64,000 nucleotides of DNA from Rallus limicola. Lineage: Eukaryota > Chordata > Aves > Gruiformes > Rallidae. This document shows, in pieces, positions 48,188 to 61,325 of this stretch. A model generated the notes under the pieces. That model saw only the letters and a list, made by a program, of their open reading frames with translations. It made no database searches and was not told the DNA's origin. Every line of letters starts with the position of its first letter. The stretch's first letter is position 1. The position numbers were made by a program, and so were the translations under genes. The stretch spans positions 2,046,001 to 2,110,000 of the forward strand of contig JAKCOZ010000032.1 of the NCBI GenBank assembly GCA_022605955.1, in the 5' to 3' direction.

Positions 48188-51100
48188 TTCTTAAATTAAT
48201 CTCAGGAAGTGAAAGTACACCTCTTGCCTCATCGTGACGGATGCTGGCCTGTATCCAGAATAATTCAATGTGCATGTACCCACTGCAGTGATAGCTTGGG
48301 CTTTTAACCAACGAGTCCCTTTAATTCTCCTACCTCGCTCTGACTTAATTTACTGTCCAAAAAGCGTGGTGAGACTTGTTCCTGACAGACGCGGTGCTGC
48401 ATGTGGAGTATTATGGTGTTGGTGAGACCTTTAGTTGTGGTGGGCTGCAAACTGGGGATGCAAACCCCTTAGAGTTCTTGTTTCACATAAAAAGGTGCAA
48501 ACCTGACCCCGTCCTGGTTAGGGGCTGCACTTCTTCATTTCACTTCTCTGAAGGACGCTGCCATGCATCCAGAGCTGTGATTTTTAAGAATCTGCACTTA
48601 CAAGTTGGAAGAGATGAATTGGTAATTGTGGGTGCTTAATGTGGCATTTAGATAGTGAGTGATCACACAATTTCTCTTCCCCCCTTTCCCCCCCTGCCCC
48701 TTCTTTCTGTTAGCAAGAGCAATTGCACAGAATTAGTGACTGGTCAAAATGTAACTACCTGCTTCTCTCCAGAAACTAGAGCTGCGAAACAGTCCCATAA
48801 ATGATCATCAGATGAAAGGGGCAGTCATAGTAATTGGAAATTGTTCTGGGGGGAGCAGCTGCCTCTGTCTCACATCGCTCCTCGCCTTTCCAGGGGCTTG
48901 CTTTCTAGGTGTGACTTCTGCCTTTCAGACTCATGTCAAGAAAACAGTCATATCCAGTGTTCATCTGTGGTCTGAATTTGGAGGAGCCAAAAGCTGTTGC
49001 GGGTATTTAAAAATCCTGTTCTCACTGTCATGCATCACCTCCTGTTTCTGTTTGCTGCAGCCATAAAGCTTTCAAATCTGTTCTAGACACACAATGTCCC
49101 CCTTTGTGTTTCAGTGGTAAGAATTACATATCTGTAAACCTGCCTTTTTCTTTCTGAAGCAGAGGAAAATGCTTCCTCTAGCATTTTCATGTAGCTCATG
49201 CTTCATGCATAGACCTGTAGTTCTTCATGCCTGTTCCTCTTGGAAAATTAAGACCTGACATTTTCCACTGGGAGCTACGCAGGAGCCATGGTGGAAGGTG
49301 AAGAGGTCAAATGCAGTTGTAGCAACATGTGTGTGGTTCAGCAGGGTTCAGAGGTGTGGGAGAAGGGTCTGAATCCCCTTCCGATGGCTTCACGCCACAG
49401 CAAGCATAGCTGCTGTGTTGATTTATGGTGGTTCCCAATTCTGACAGTGTCATCCATGGTTATGACCCAGCTTCTTTCAGCATGGGATCTGCTTTCCAAA
49501 CCCCTGCACGGTAAAGGCTGAAGATCCCTATTGGTAAGGTTTCATAGGTCCCAGCTATCATTGGGAAGGAGTATGGGCTTCAAATATTGATCCTGGTTTG
49601 GCAGCCAGTGCTCTGCCACATGTCATACTGCAGGGCCACTGCCCCAGCTCTTTTCCTGATGGCTCAGCCTGTCCTGCCTCTTGGCCTCATCAGGTACTGG
49701 CATGCAGCAGCCAGTTAGTAAGTCCTTTTGGGCAGGAGACGGTTTGTCAAGAGATTGATCTGCAAGTGAGCTTCATTTTTTTCCGGTGTTGTTTTCAGAT
49801 GGGAGTTTGAGAGTTTGACACTATTAACCTTAAAAAATAAGAGTTGATGTGATTAGACCCATCAGGTTAAGAGTAAGACACTAAATAAGCAAGAGGTGAT
49901 AGAGGCTCAGGAATCGCTGTCAGTTTGAAGTGGCTACTTGAACAGATGATGGCTCATTACCAGAGCCCAGTGGTTCCAGAAGAGTCGCCAATAACATGCA
50001 AAAGGAAGGGAAAAAAAAAAATTCAGTCTCAGGATGGTACTTGTCAGGGCACAGAAACAAAATGCAGTGTGATAGCAGAGCATGGGCTTGGCGTGCCTCA
50101 GTGATTTGGTCCTGGGGTATTGCTGCTAACCCCGAGGGATCCAGAGCTCCAAAACCTCTGCCACTGGCTGTTGATCTCCAGATGTTGTCTCCAAAAGAAG
50201 CAGTGGCTCCTTGTGATGGGGCAGAGCTAGCCTGGGCTGCTCTGGGTTGAGACGAAGGGGGTTTGCTCACAGTTTTTGCTCATGGCTTTGTGTTCCCTGA
50301 GAAGTTGTGGCAGTGCGACATGCTGGGGGCTGTCCTGTGTTTTCTTGTATGCCTCTGAGCAAGGAGATTCCATATGCTTTCTGGATGGTGAGTAATGGTG
50401 TCTGACTGTAGCTGTTCCGGTTAAACTGTGGTTGACCAGTTGTACTTCTATGTTCTGAGTTTATATTAATATGGAACTGAGTTTTACTTTCTCAGTTGCC
50501 TGTGAAAAGTAAATATTAAGTCCCTGTGCTCAATTAATTTTGCATAGCAAACTGTTAAATGAGTGCTATAAGGAGGTAAACATGCAGATACTAGCAGCTC
50601 TTAGTTCTGGGTACTCTCCTGTTCAGTGCAGATCTCCTCTGCCATGCTGCTGCTTCTGGCCAGCGCCAGGTTCCCGGATTGCTGTGCCTGAGTGTGACCC
50701 AAAAGATCTAGGTTTCAGGATGGGTTATGGGTTAGGGTGTATGTAGGAGTCAAGTGTTGTGGCTTCCTGCCAGGACAATTCCCTACCACACCGACCAGGG
50801 TGGGAGAGATGTGGGCTGGCCTGGAGGTTGCAAGTCTGCCTACCTCCTAGATTTAACTTTCCAGATCTCACTGTCGATCTCTGACATACCAGTCCAGTTG
50901 CTTCCCTCTGCAGCCTTCTGCCCTTTCCCATGGCAGGAGGGAGCATCAGATCCTACCTGTGCCCAAGCCACTCTATCACCCTGTTTCCTTGTGGCTCTAA
51001 AGCTGGTTCCTCAGCTTCTGCATACTGAATTGTGCTGATTCTTCCTAGGCCTTTCTTCGAAGAGCTATTCCCAAAAGCTGTCATGTCCCCAAAACTCCAG

Positions 51101-51286
51101 TAATACATACTTACGGGCTGTATGTTCGATCCATGGCTTCTATCTCCTAGACAAAGTGTAGAAACCCATAGCTACTGAGAAATGAACCAAAAAACCCATT
51201 GCAGGAGAAGAAGCAGGTATGTTTTCCTAGGCCAACTATTCCAATAAGTAATAGTTTAAGTCAAGAGAGTCAGTTGTGGGTTAAAA
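48188..51286. other. Unique stretch without recognised gene
   Basis: About 3.1 kb. A C-rich polypyrimidine tract lies near 48678-48712 and an A11 run near 50009-50019. The frames at 48376-48639 (+) and 49920-50270 (-) have no recognised domain. Confidence 0.5.
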
Positions 51287-51603
51287 TCATAGAATCATTA
51301 CGATTGGAAAAGACCTCTAAGATCATCTAGTCCAAGCATCCCCCTACCACCTATATTACTTACTAAACCATATCCCTAAGTACCTCATCCATTCTTTCCT
51401 TGGACACCCCAAGGGATGGAGACTCCACCACATCCCTGGGAAATCCATTCCAATGCCCAACCACTCTTTCTGAGAAGAAATTTCTCTTAAATTCTAGCCT
51501 GGACCTCCCCTGGTGCAACTTGCAGGCATTCCTTCTTGTCCCGTTGCTAGCTATCTGCAAGAAGAGGCTGACCCCCAGCTCAGCACAACCTCCTTTAAGA
51601 GAG
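51287..51603 (-). mobile_element. CR1 LINE fragment, 3' end
   Basis: Antisense CR1 with tail TCATAGAATCATTACGATTGG. The minus frame 51608-51363 reads [19 protein letters not shown], then [20 protein letters not shown], the C-terminal ORF2 block in one open frame up to its stop. The 5' end is near 51603. Confidence 0.93.
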
Positions 51604-52248
51604 AGCAATAAAACTGTCCAGCATGTTGTTCCACTGAATTCAGGTGCACTTTAGAGCTGATACGCAGGGAAAAGCTGTTTGTAAGTAGTATGCAAATATG
51701 GCTCCTCCATTAATTTGCTCTGTCGGTGGATTTGTGGCAATACTCAGAAATTATTCTCTAATAAATTGCTCAAAATTGGTTCCTAAATGTAAGGAAATCA
51801 TCAGCACTTGCTCAATGAATACTTTATGCCATAAACCAGGCATGCAGTGGCAATGCAGATCTCGATTCTGTAACCCATACATGTCCGTGGAGTTAAGTGT
51901 TCAGCACCAATAAAAGGTTGCAAGAGTGGTATGTGATGAAACAGAGCTCCTTTAAATGCCCTGAGCAGCTCCATGATGAAGAGCTACTCTGTGGAGAGAA
52001 GCAGACTGAACTGTGTTGCAAACCGTGCTACTGGTCTGGAAACATGTCATCTTTTCCTGTCAGTAAGGTGCATGGTCTGGATGCTGATGGTGAGTTGGTG
52101 GCTTTTGGTTGGTGATACAGGTTTAATTGTTTTATGATTTGTGGCAGCAGCACTCTATAAGTGTTGGGAAAAGATAAGTGTTGATGAAGCAAGAGCAGTA
52201 AATCTTCTGTGATATCCTTTCACTACCAGATTGCTCGAGGAAAAAGAA
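51604..52248. other. Unique spacer
   Basis: No gene or repeat recognised. The frames at 51698-51913 (+) and 51897-52115 (+) are short and without known domains. Confidence 0.5.
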
Positions 52249-52744
52249 ATCACAGAATGCTTTGGGTTGGAAAGGACCTCAAAGATCACCTAGTTCCACC
52301 CCCCTGCCATGTGCAGGGACACCCTCCACTAGACCAGGGTGTCCAAAGCCCCATCTAACCTGGCCTTGATCACCTCCAGGGATGGGGCTTCCGCAGCCTC
52401 TCTGGCCACCCTGTGCCAAGGCCCCACCTCCCTCATAGTAAAGAATTTCTTCCTAACATCTAATCTAACCCTGGCCTCTTTCAGCTTGAAGCCATTGCCC
52501 CTCGTCCTGTCCCTGCACTCCCTGGTGAACAGTCCCTATTCCACTTTCCTGTAGGACCCCTTTAAGTATCGGTAGGTCATAATTAGGTCTCCCCAGAGCC
52601 TTCTCTTCTTCAGGCTGAACAAGCCCAACTCTCTCAACCTGTCTTCATAGGAGAGGTGCTCCAGCCTCTTGATATCCTTCGTGGCCTCCTCTGGACTTGT
52701 TCCAACAGTTTTTTCCTGTACTGGGGACCCCAGAGCTGGGCACT
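52249..52744 (-). mobile_element. CR1 LINE fragment
   Basis: Antisense CR1 starting at ATCACAGAATGCTTTGGGTTGG, with a single-octamer tail. It goes through CCCCCTGCCATGTGCAGGG and the ORF2 C-terminal block to GGGACCCCAGAGCTGGGCAC near 52744. Frames are broken. The 3' block is the same subfamily as 24372-24869 and 10023-10118. Confidence 0.95.
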
Positions 52745-55700
52745 TGCAGCAAGATCTTCCAGCATCCAGTATGCAACAGGTTTAAAACTTTAATGCAAAC
52801 TGATTTTTTTTTATTATTAAACTTCTCAGACAAGTTCCAGCTTTGCTTTTCGTCCCCTTAGATTTAGTCTGCTTTTCCCTGCAATGAAAGCGGATGTGGA
52901 CGTGTGCTGCTGTTCATGGGTATAATTGCACAGAGCAAATAGGGATCGATTGTGGGAACACCGGAGCCTGCGCCGTCGCAATCCATTTAGCGGAGCAAGC
53001 GGATGGAGGCCTTTCCTCCTCTCTCCTCTGCGAGAAGGAGGTATGAACCGGATGCGTGAAATGAAGCACGTACCTCATGCCTTTATTTTATAACATTAGG
53101 GTTTTCCAAATTGCCCGTGAACACAATTATCCAAGTAAGGAAAATGTAAATAACTATAATAAGATTTGATTTAGGGAAGCGTGTAATGAATGGGTAAAGG
53201 TTTTGCCTTTCATTAACATGCTTTGAGCCTACAAACAAAACCTGAAATCCACTGTGTGCAGTAAGGAAATGATTTTCAGGAAAAAAAGAGGTGATTTTAG
53301 TATGAAGTAGCTGCAGGTATTGCAAGTCTCTCATCTGCAAACCAGTTACTATGTATCACTAGAATATGCCAGAGAGCTAGATTTCAGCTTCGACATGTCC
53401 TGAGACCAGTCCCAGTGCCAGTTTTTTTTCTGGTTTGACCTGTGGAATGCTTCAGGCACATCAAACCCTTAAAATGCGAAGGGAGAAAGGAATGAGTGAT
53501 GGAGCCTCTCGTCTCCTAAGGTGGAGACAGATCCCTCTGCTCCTACTGAAGTTTCTCCAGTTGCTTCTGCCTCCCAAATTGTCTCTCAGGAGAGAGGGGA
53601 GGGCAGGGACAGAAGATGCATTTCTTTGTGACCTGAAAGCAGCCAAATAGGGCAGATGCAAAGGAATATCTTCTTTCCTACCCCTACCTCTGAACTCCAG
53701 TCCTCTGAATAAATGGAGCAGGGATCTATTTATCATTTTATTTGTGTTAATTGGGCATGTGGGCAGTTGTTTGCATCTTTCTTTCTGTTAATCAACTTAT
53801 CTAGTGCAGTTTGCTGAGAGCCAGGGTTCACTGGACACCAGCTTGGGACCTGAGCACGAGTACGCTGGTACACACTGTCATTTGTCTTGATGAAAAGAGC
53901 CAGGAGTTTATGAGTTAATTGATGACTATGTTAACTCGCTCCCATCTGTGGTCCAGGGTTTGCTTTCCAGGCTTGCATGGGTGAGAGACCTGAACGCATC
54001 CTGCCTTGGCCAGGCAGGTGGCATGTATGACAGCGGGAATGGATGGATGTGTTCACATACAGCAGCTCTTACAAGCCATCCTCTATGGGATTAAATCCCA
54101 CCCCACAGGATTTAATGAATCACTGTTTCCCAGATTACAGTGTCCAAGTGCAAGGAGCCAGGCTGCTTTTGGGAACCAAGCTCCTTTCTTTTCCTCTTTG
54201 ATGGGGTTATTTCCCAGATTGAGGTGTTATTTTCCAGCTGGAAGCAGTGGGGTGGCTTTTTGGCATGTTTTGGTCCTGGAGCTGGGCTGGGTGGGGATAC
54301 AGCCAAAGACTATAACACTTTAGTTGTGTGCATTGTTAAACACTAATAACCGTGCTGGTTTGATCTTGGGCAGTGAAATTCAGAAGCGTCAATTGATGGT
54401 TGGTATTTGCTGTGCTTTCCTCTCTCTGTCTCCAGCCTGTTGCCAGAGCTGCTCTGATGACAAAGTGAGGCAGTACTGCCTTCTCCTCCCTGCTCTGCTT
54501 TTCCTCTCCTCCTAACATAGCTCTGAAAATGCAGCAAACGTGTGCCTGCCACTGAAAAAGAGCTTTTAAGTTTGTGTCTGTGAATGGTGAGATGGTATTT
54601 AAGACACCAGCATAGTCAGACCAGGATTTCTGTGGGTGTGATGGAGGTTCCCATCCTCCTAAGACATGTGCTAGGTGAACCATTCATATGTGCTTCTATA
54701 TTTATTTTTTTCCCCTCAGTGTTTTTATTTCCTTTTTCAATCCTGCCATCTCAAGGCATCCAAAGTAACGTTCCCTCTCGTAGCAGCCTGCTTCAGTATC
54801 ATCCAGTGACAAAAGTGAAGTGTTAATTTGGGATTTAACCTGTGCTGGAGGTGGTGAAGACTATTCCAGTAGCACTTTGTTTCTGGTTTGTTTGATAAAT
54901 CCTTATTTCCTTCTGTTTGCAGAGATTCATTAAAAAATAATCTGAAGGCTTCTCTTGCCTGGTTCTAGGGTGCCTCTGTTATTTAATTAAACACAGATAA
55001 ATAAACACAAACCCAAAAGTAAAGCCCTGGAAGAAAGGAGAAGGTACCTCCCTTCCTTAAATGTGTAGCCCTCAAATATATGAGGATCTGCCAAACCTTT
55101 GAATTTCCAAAGAAGAGATGCATGTCCCAGACTTAGTCCTGGGCTGGCTACCTCCCAGTGGTGACTCCCACTTTAGTTTGTCTTCTGGATAGGCCAGGAC
55201 TTGGATCTAAACGCTGGATGCTTCAGCCCTGACCTTTGGTAACTTCTCAGGGCATTGTGTATTTCCTGCCATAGCCGTCATCAGCATCACTGGGCTCTCA
55301 GTAAGGGAGGAGAACCCTTTGCTAAATGCTTCTGCTTTCTCCTGTCACCAGAGTGGCCACGGAGCAACATAATGCCGTGTCCCTGTGACATAGCATGGGT
55401 GATCAGACTGGCAGGCCATGGGACCCTTTCATTAATCCTAATGCCTAAAATAGATTACATGCCAGGGAATAATTAAGTAGCCTTCAGCCTTGGCGATGTT
55501 ATAGCTTCTTCAGCAGGAAATAGAGAGGTACTTCAGGCTCCAGTAGCCACAGGAGACCCTCAGGAGCTCCCAGTACAGTTAGGTGGTGGGAAAAGCGACA
55601 ATTTTGCAGGTGGAATTAGACAGTTCAGAAGGTGTCAGTCCTTCCTAACTCTCTGAGCTACTTGTTCCACATGCTTCCCAGTCACAGCTGTGTCACTGTT

Positions 55701-57589
55701 GGTGGTGGGGAAGGCAGGAGGGAAAGCAGAGACAGGGATGTCTGAGAGGAGCTGAAAGCGGGTTTGCTTTTGTCAGCCAGCTTGCTCTCCTTATTAATGG
55801 CTTGGTGTGACATTGCTTATTTGGTTTCAGACCTCATGTTTCAGCTGACAGCACCATGAACTATTTCCCTGCAATGCCCTTGGCAGCAGTCCCGTCCTTA
55901 CTGATAGCCAAGGAGTGTGAGTAGGAGCCTTTCAGGTTCCTAACCTGCACCGAGTGTGGAGTTGTGTTCATCTTCATGGAAAACCCCACAAGGATCCCTA
56001 ACCCACACGTCGAGCTCTCCCGCTCAGAGCCAGTGGCAGGGCGCAGGCTTGGGGATGGCTGTGGCAGCAGGTGGAGGCTGTGGCTTGTCCTACCTGCAGG
56101 CTCAGCCAGCTCTTCCACATCCCAGTTTTTATTTCCAGTGCCATGCTGTGTAGGTAGAGAGATGTTTGGTTTTGCCATCCCTGAAGCTTCCAGGGTTTGG
56201 ATTTGCTGTCCCTGAAGCTTCCAGGTCTGTTGCCTGTGTAAGAACAATATCTTTTATTTTGGATGCCTTTCTCTTCCCAGCCAGTGCTCTGCCTCAGGAA
56301 CATCCAAGGTTTTTGACATTCATATGTTTTTTTTTCCCATTGTGTGTTAAACTTTGAAGATGCTTTGTAGAGGAGGGAAATGTCGACCTGATCTGCTGGT
56401 GCAGTCATCAGTGAGCATCCTCTCAAGTTTTGTTGCTGCCATTTGGTTTTGTTCTGCTTTTTGTACTCTTGAGGTGTGTCCTCTTCTGCAGTGGGTTTGT
56501 AGCAGTGGGCTATGTAGCAGTTGTGGGGGACTTCATCTGCCCACTGAAGAAGCCCACATCTTACTTCTCCATCTCGATGCCCAAGTGGAGAGCCTCTCCT
56601 GAGGTTGGGGTACCTCTTTCTGCAGCCATGGTGTCTCCTTCTCTCCTCCCTTTAAATGGTCCTTTCAGGGCTCCAGTAGCCGCCAGTGGTATGGTGCACT
56701 AGTGAGTAGGATTTCTGCTTAGTGTTCCTTCTAACCTGTTGGACATGGCCGCAGTTCGTGGCTTTGAGGTGGGTTTATATGGTTCGTTTTATGTAATCAA
56801 ATTTGCAAAGCCTGAAGCTCAAAGATGTAACAACAATGGTATGGTTCTCTGTTTCCAGGTGGTAGTTAGCAGAGTGATGTGCAATTGTGACGTTGGGTGG
56901 AGAGGGCTTGTCCATCCAGAGCTTAATAAATTGACTTTTAGGGAACTCCGCTTCCTCCCGTGGGCGAGTTTGGAGTATCCTCACCATGTTCCTCTCTGGG
57001 ATAGTTTGTGCCACTTCGATGATAAACACAGTGTGCCAGAGAAAGCCACAATCATCATCTGTATTTATGGCTCTGCAGTGTTGTGCAACGTACAGTTTTC
57101 TCTCCGCTAGTGTTCAATATAACATTATATACCTGTTATTAAAAACCTCGAGAAGTGTCAGGGCAATTACAGGCTGTGGGAGGAAGGCAGCCACTTGGTG
57201 AAGTAGAGAAAAGCTTCATTCAACCTGCTCAATGGAGGAGAAATTAATATATCCTTTTGGGAAATAGATGGGAGTTCTTGAAAATACAATGACGTGCCTG
57301 TGAATTAGGAGTAAATAACCTCCCTCAGAGAAAAATTCTATGGGCAAGTTCAGCAGTGGGACCCTATTTGGCTTTTCCTCCTCCTTCTCTCGTCTCTCTC
57401 TGCACTGGCAGAGAAATAAATCACAGCACACAAGATCTGTGGGTGGTTCTGCGCCTTTAGCTTCTTTTCCAAAGCTCTCATCCATAACCTTTCCAGCTCT
57501 TTTGTGTACGTTCTTCCTTAACTATTGCTTCCTTCTGAAATTTTAATCTTCATCCACAGACATCGGCCTTGTGTGAACTTCTGCAATTG
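52745..57589. other. Long unique stretch, parts resemble conserved noncoding DNA
   Basis: About 4.8 kb with no recognised gene or repeat. The segments 52855-53345 and 56739-57130 are free of repeats, have homeobox- or SOX-type short motifs (TAAT, ACAATGG) and look like conserved noncoding elements, but this cannot be tested from one sequence. A local duplication lies at 56167-56226. The frames at 54336-54683 (-), 55861-56426 (-) and 56739-57110 (+) show no known domain. Confidence 0.45.
56167..56226. repeat. Imperfect local tandem duplication
   Basis: Two adjacent units of about 30 bases share CCCTGAAGCTTCCAGG (near 56181-56196 and 56211-56226), preceded by similar TTTGCCAT/TTTGCTGT sequence. 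Confidence 0.75.
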
Positions 57590-58014
57590 AATCATAGAAC
57601 CGCAGAATCTCCTGAGCTGGAAGGGACCCATAAGGACCATCGAGTCCAACTCCTGGCTGCACACAGGCCCAGCCAAGTCAGAGCTGAGGGACTCAGGGCA
57701 TCATCCAGATGCTTCTTGACCTCAGCTAAGCTTGGTGCTGTGACCCCTTCCCTGGGGATCCTGTGCCAGTGCCCGATCCCCCTCTCACTACAGAGCCTCT
57801 TCCTAACATCCAACCTGAACCTCCCCTGTCACAGCTTCATGCCGTTCCCTCAGGTTCTATCCCTAGTCACCAAAGAGAGGAGATCGGCACCTGCCCCTTT
57901 GCTCCCCCTTGTCAGGAAGCCACAGACTGCGGTGAGGTGTCCCTTCAGCCTCCTTTTCTCCAGGCTGAGCAAACCAAGAGACTTCAGTTTCTCCTTGTAT
58001 GACTTCCCCATCAA
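57590..58014 (-). mobile_element. CR1 LINE fragment
   Basis: Antisense CR1 with a diverged tail (TCATAGAACCGCAGAATC). The minus frame 57813-57592 reads MDVRKRLCSERGIGHWHRIP, the C-terminal ORF2 block. The 3' block 'cctgagctggaagggacccataaggaccat' matches the sense copy at 19918-20175 and marks the same subfamily. The 5' end is near GACTTCCCCATCAAG at 58001-58015. Confidence 0.93.
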
Positions 58015-60233
58015 GACATAAAAAACAAAAAAAAAATCCCTAGGTGTGAGTGTTTACAGCCACAAGGAGTAGAAAAGCCAGCAGCTTTTAGCCTGCATAA
58101 ATGAGAACCAAAATATTTGGTGCTGGTAATTAATTACCCCACAGAGCTGCTGGCTTGTGCTCCAGGAGTTTTCATGTGTTCCGGAGGCTTTCTTCCCTAG
58201 TAAAGAAAGGGATGTGTTCCTCTAGCAAACCGTGTGTTGTTGTAAGCAAGCATTCAGCTTCTTGGTGGGGAAGTGTCCAATGTGGATGTTTAGGGGGAAG
58301 TTTCTAGGCAGGCAGATGTGCAAGTCCAAGCAGAGGATAAGGACAATAATTGACATCCCTCGGTGGCAGAGAGAGAATTGCTAATGTTTAGTGTCAGGGC
58401 CTCACGTGTGGGCATCTTTGTGTGGAAATAGGCATTGAGATCCACAGGATGCTGTGGACATGAAAGTGAGCATTAGTGGCCTGAAAATAATTGTAAGCTT
58501 GCCAAGCCCCTTGCCTATCCAGAATCAAACCTGATGCTCTGAGTTTGTTTGCCTGTGCCCTTGCACTGGATAAGTTTGGTTTTAGCCTTTGGCCCTTGTG
58601 CTTTTCACGTACAATTCATTCAAACAGGAGTACTGAAACTTCCTTCTGGCTTGCTGAGGACATCTCACTTCATCGCAGCACATAGCTGCTGACTGGGAGC
58701 TGAAAAGCTGGTCGCAGGCAGATCCTCAGATCTGTGTCTGCTTTGTTTTCCAAAATTGCATCCCCAGAAGAGCAATATCAAATTATTTATTCTCCTCCCC
58801 CCTCCACAGTCAAGAAACTGGCGCGACATAAGGCAGAAGCAAAACGGGACTTGCCGGTCTGTGTTGCCTCCACTGCTAGCGTCTGTGCTCTGAGGCTTGC
58901 TTCTCTCTGACGTCTGCAGTCTGGAATAAATCACATCGGACCCAGCTGAGGCAAGATGCTGATTTGCAAAGATGAAGCAGCACCTAACCACGTTTCAAAG
59001 AGGAGACGTTGGATTAACCTGCAGAAGCCCAAATCGCAGCGGCAGTGAGCTACGGCTTTGCTGCTTGCAAGTTCAGCATGCACTTTATGTATGCAGAACT
59101 AATTAAAACTCGCCTTGCTCCTGATTTCAGAAGAGACTTCAGATACATCTGACTGGGAATCACATCCCTCTGCATTACAAGGTGTTTCCATCTTGTAATT
59201 TTCCCATTTGTCTGCTTTGATTTTAAACAAGAGCTCGTCCCGCAAAGCAGCCCCTTCCTCAAGCAGCAATCACCCAGCAAGCCTCGAAAGAAGAAATAAT
59301 TATTCTTACCTCGATATATCAAGTGACCAGTACCAAATATTGTGCAAAATGTCTCTGAGCATCCTCACAGCCCTTTTAGGTCATCTTGTCTAGGAAAGGT
59401 GCGGAACGTTACCATGGTTGTATGTGAGCAACCCCACTTATTCCTTTCTCAGTCCCTAGGATATCCATTCCCAGGAATGCTGCTACTCCACACCCTAAGC
59501 TTTCTCTTCCAGAGTGCAGCATACACATGTCTTCCCAGTTCCTGGCTTCAGAAACCCTTGCCTTCCTTGTGAGCTGGGACACCTCTCCCATGGCTGCAGA
59601 ACTGCTTTGCTTTTCTTGCTTGTGTTTTACGTACTGGTGTGGGTTCAGTGGTGTCGGGTTTTCTAGAGAAAAACAAAAGTGAGAAGCAAATCTGGTCAAA
59701 ATACGCCCGAAAGAAGGATTTCCTAGTGTTACAGCTGGCCTGGTGTGTCTGCTGGAGAAAAGGGCTACTCTGTTGGGCTTTCCCAAGAAAGCAGGCAAGC
59801 AGTTTGGCCCTTCATGTAAGAAAAGTATAAATCTGAGCAGATTCTGGTCCTGTTTTAGCACAAAGAGGCTACTCTTTACAAAAGATGAGCTGGAGGTGCC
59901 TGTGCTCTAGTTTCTGTGTATGGAAAGTGTCTTTTTGGACTCGCATGCTGCTCTTGCCTGAGCCTACCAAACACATGCTGTGCGATTTTACAACTTCCAC
60001 GACGCCCCGTAGCTTGTGTCTGTCCGTGCTGCCGTAGGAACAAATGCTGTACAATGCAAATAGGTCTGCAAGAATGAAACATTTCGTTTAGATTAGACCC
60101 CGGTTTCTTACCTCAGACCTGCTGCCGTGACTCTTAGGTGATGACATTTGATGGAGTAGCTCCTGGCTGATACGTTCACCTTTTCTTTGTCTCAGTATAA
60201 TGACTCATGTTTCACATATCCAGTTTCTCTCAT

Positions 60234-60269
60234 TCCCACTCCCCCCGCCACCCCCCCACCCCCCCCCCG
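60234..60269 (-). other. C-rich tract, G-quadruplex motif on minus strand
   Basis: C runs of 3, 6, 7 and 11 bases separated by ACT, GCCA and A. On the minus strand this gives at least four G runs with loops of 1-4 bases, a canonical G-quadruplex pattern. On the plus strand it fits an i-motif. Confidence 0.75.
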
Positions 60270-61310
60270 GATTTTTATTCTTTAAATGAAATGACCTCCC
60301 AAAATTCACAGCCCATGTATTTTTCCCAAACCACTAACTCCTTAATGTTCTCCAAAACAGCTCCCCTGTTCCCTTTCTCAGCTGTCAGTGGGAGTCAGAC
60401 ATCCACATACGGCCTTTAGAAAAAGCACAGCTCCGTATTTCACCTGATTTTTTCAGCATCACGATCCCTGTCCAGGAGGTGACAGTCCTCCCCGGCTAGT
60501 GGAGGGTAGGTTCAGCATAGCCTAAAACATCTCACTTCCCAAAGCATCCCCACTTTGTTACTCTCTCGTTTTGGTCACAGGCAAGGAAGAATGATGCTGT
60601 TTAATCCAACCTGCGTGTTTTGCATCCTTTCCCTGTTGCTCAGTGACCTCTGATTTTTTTTTTTAAGCTCCATTTCTATACGGCTGAGGGAAACAACCTG
60701 CGTCATCCAAAAAGCTCTGAGTAGCCGTGAAGGTCGGACTTAACACTCATTTGTGGGATGAACTGAGAGTCAGTTTTGGAAATGGTGCCAGGCAACATAA
60801 GAACAAAGTCCATTGAACATGTGAAAGTCATTGTTAGGTGCATGTCCTGTGCAAGGTTATTTTGAAACCTCCAGGCATGTGAGGGTCTCCGAGGCGTCAG
60901 TGGTTTGGCTCCTACTGATGCTTTCTCATGTTCCTGGGGCTCCTCTTGATTGTTCTGGATGGTTTATGACAAATTTGACGTGTTTTATAAAATTGTGGTG
61001 AGACAGCGATGCTCTTTTCCTCTCTCTCCCTAGCAGAAGGAAGCTATGAGCTGTCCTCCTTTAACCTAAAGGGTGTTTTTGAGGTCTTAAATCAGAGTTA
61101 GGCGTCTCCTCTGTGCGAAGCAGACTAAATCACAGACTCAAATAATTACGTAAGAGGCACGCGTCTCCATGCGAGGCTGTGCTATAGAAAGTGGAAGGGG
61201 AGCAGTTCCCCAGCCCCCCTCACCCGCTGCACACTTCCTTCCCTCTTCACAGAGCTGAGAGGTATTCCAGTTCCTTGCAAATACCCCTCCGCTGTCTCTC
61301 TTTGCTGTGA

Positions 61311-61325
61311 TAACGCATTGCGTTA
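61311..61325. other. 15-base palindrome
   Basis: TAACGCATTGCGTTA: perfect seven-base arms around one central T. It could be a dimeric transcription factor site, for example a bZIP-type site, but there is no supporting context. Confidence 0.5.
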
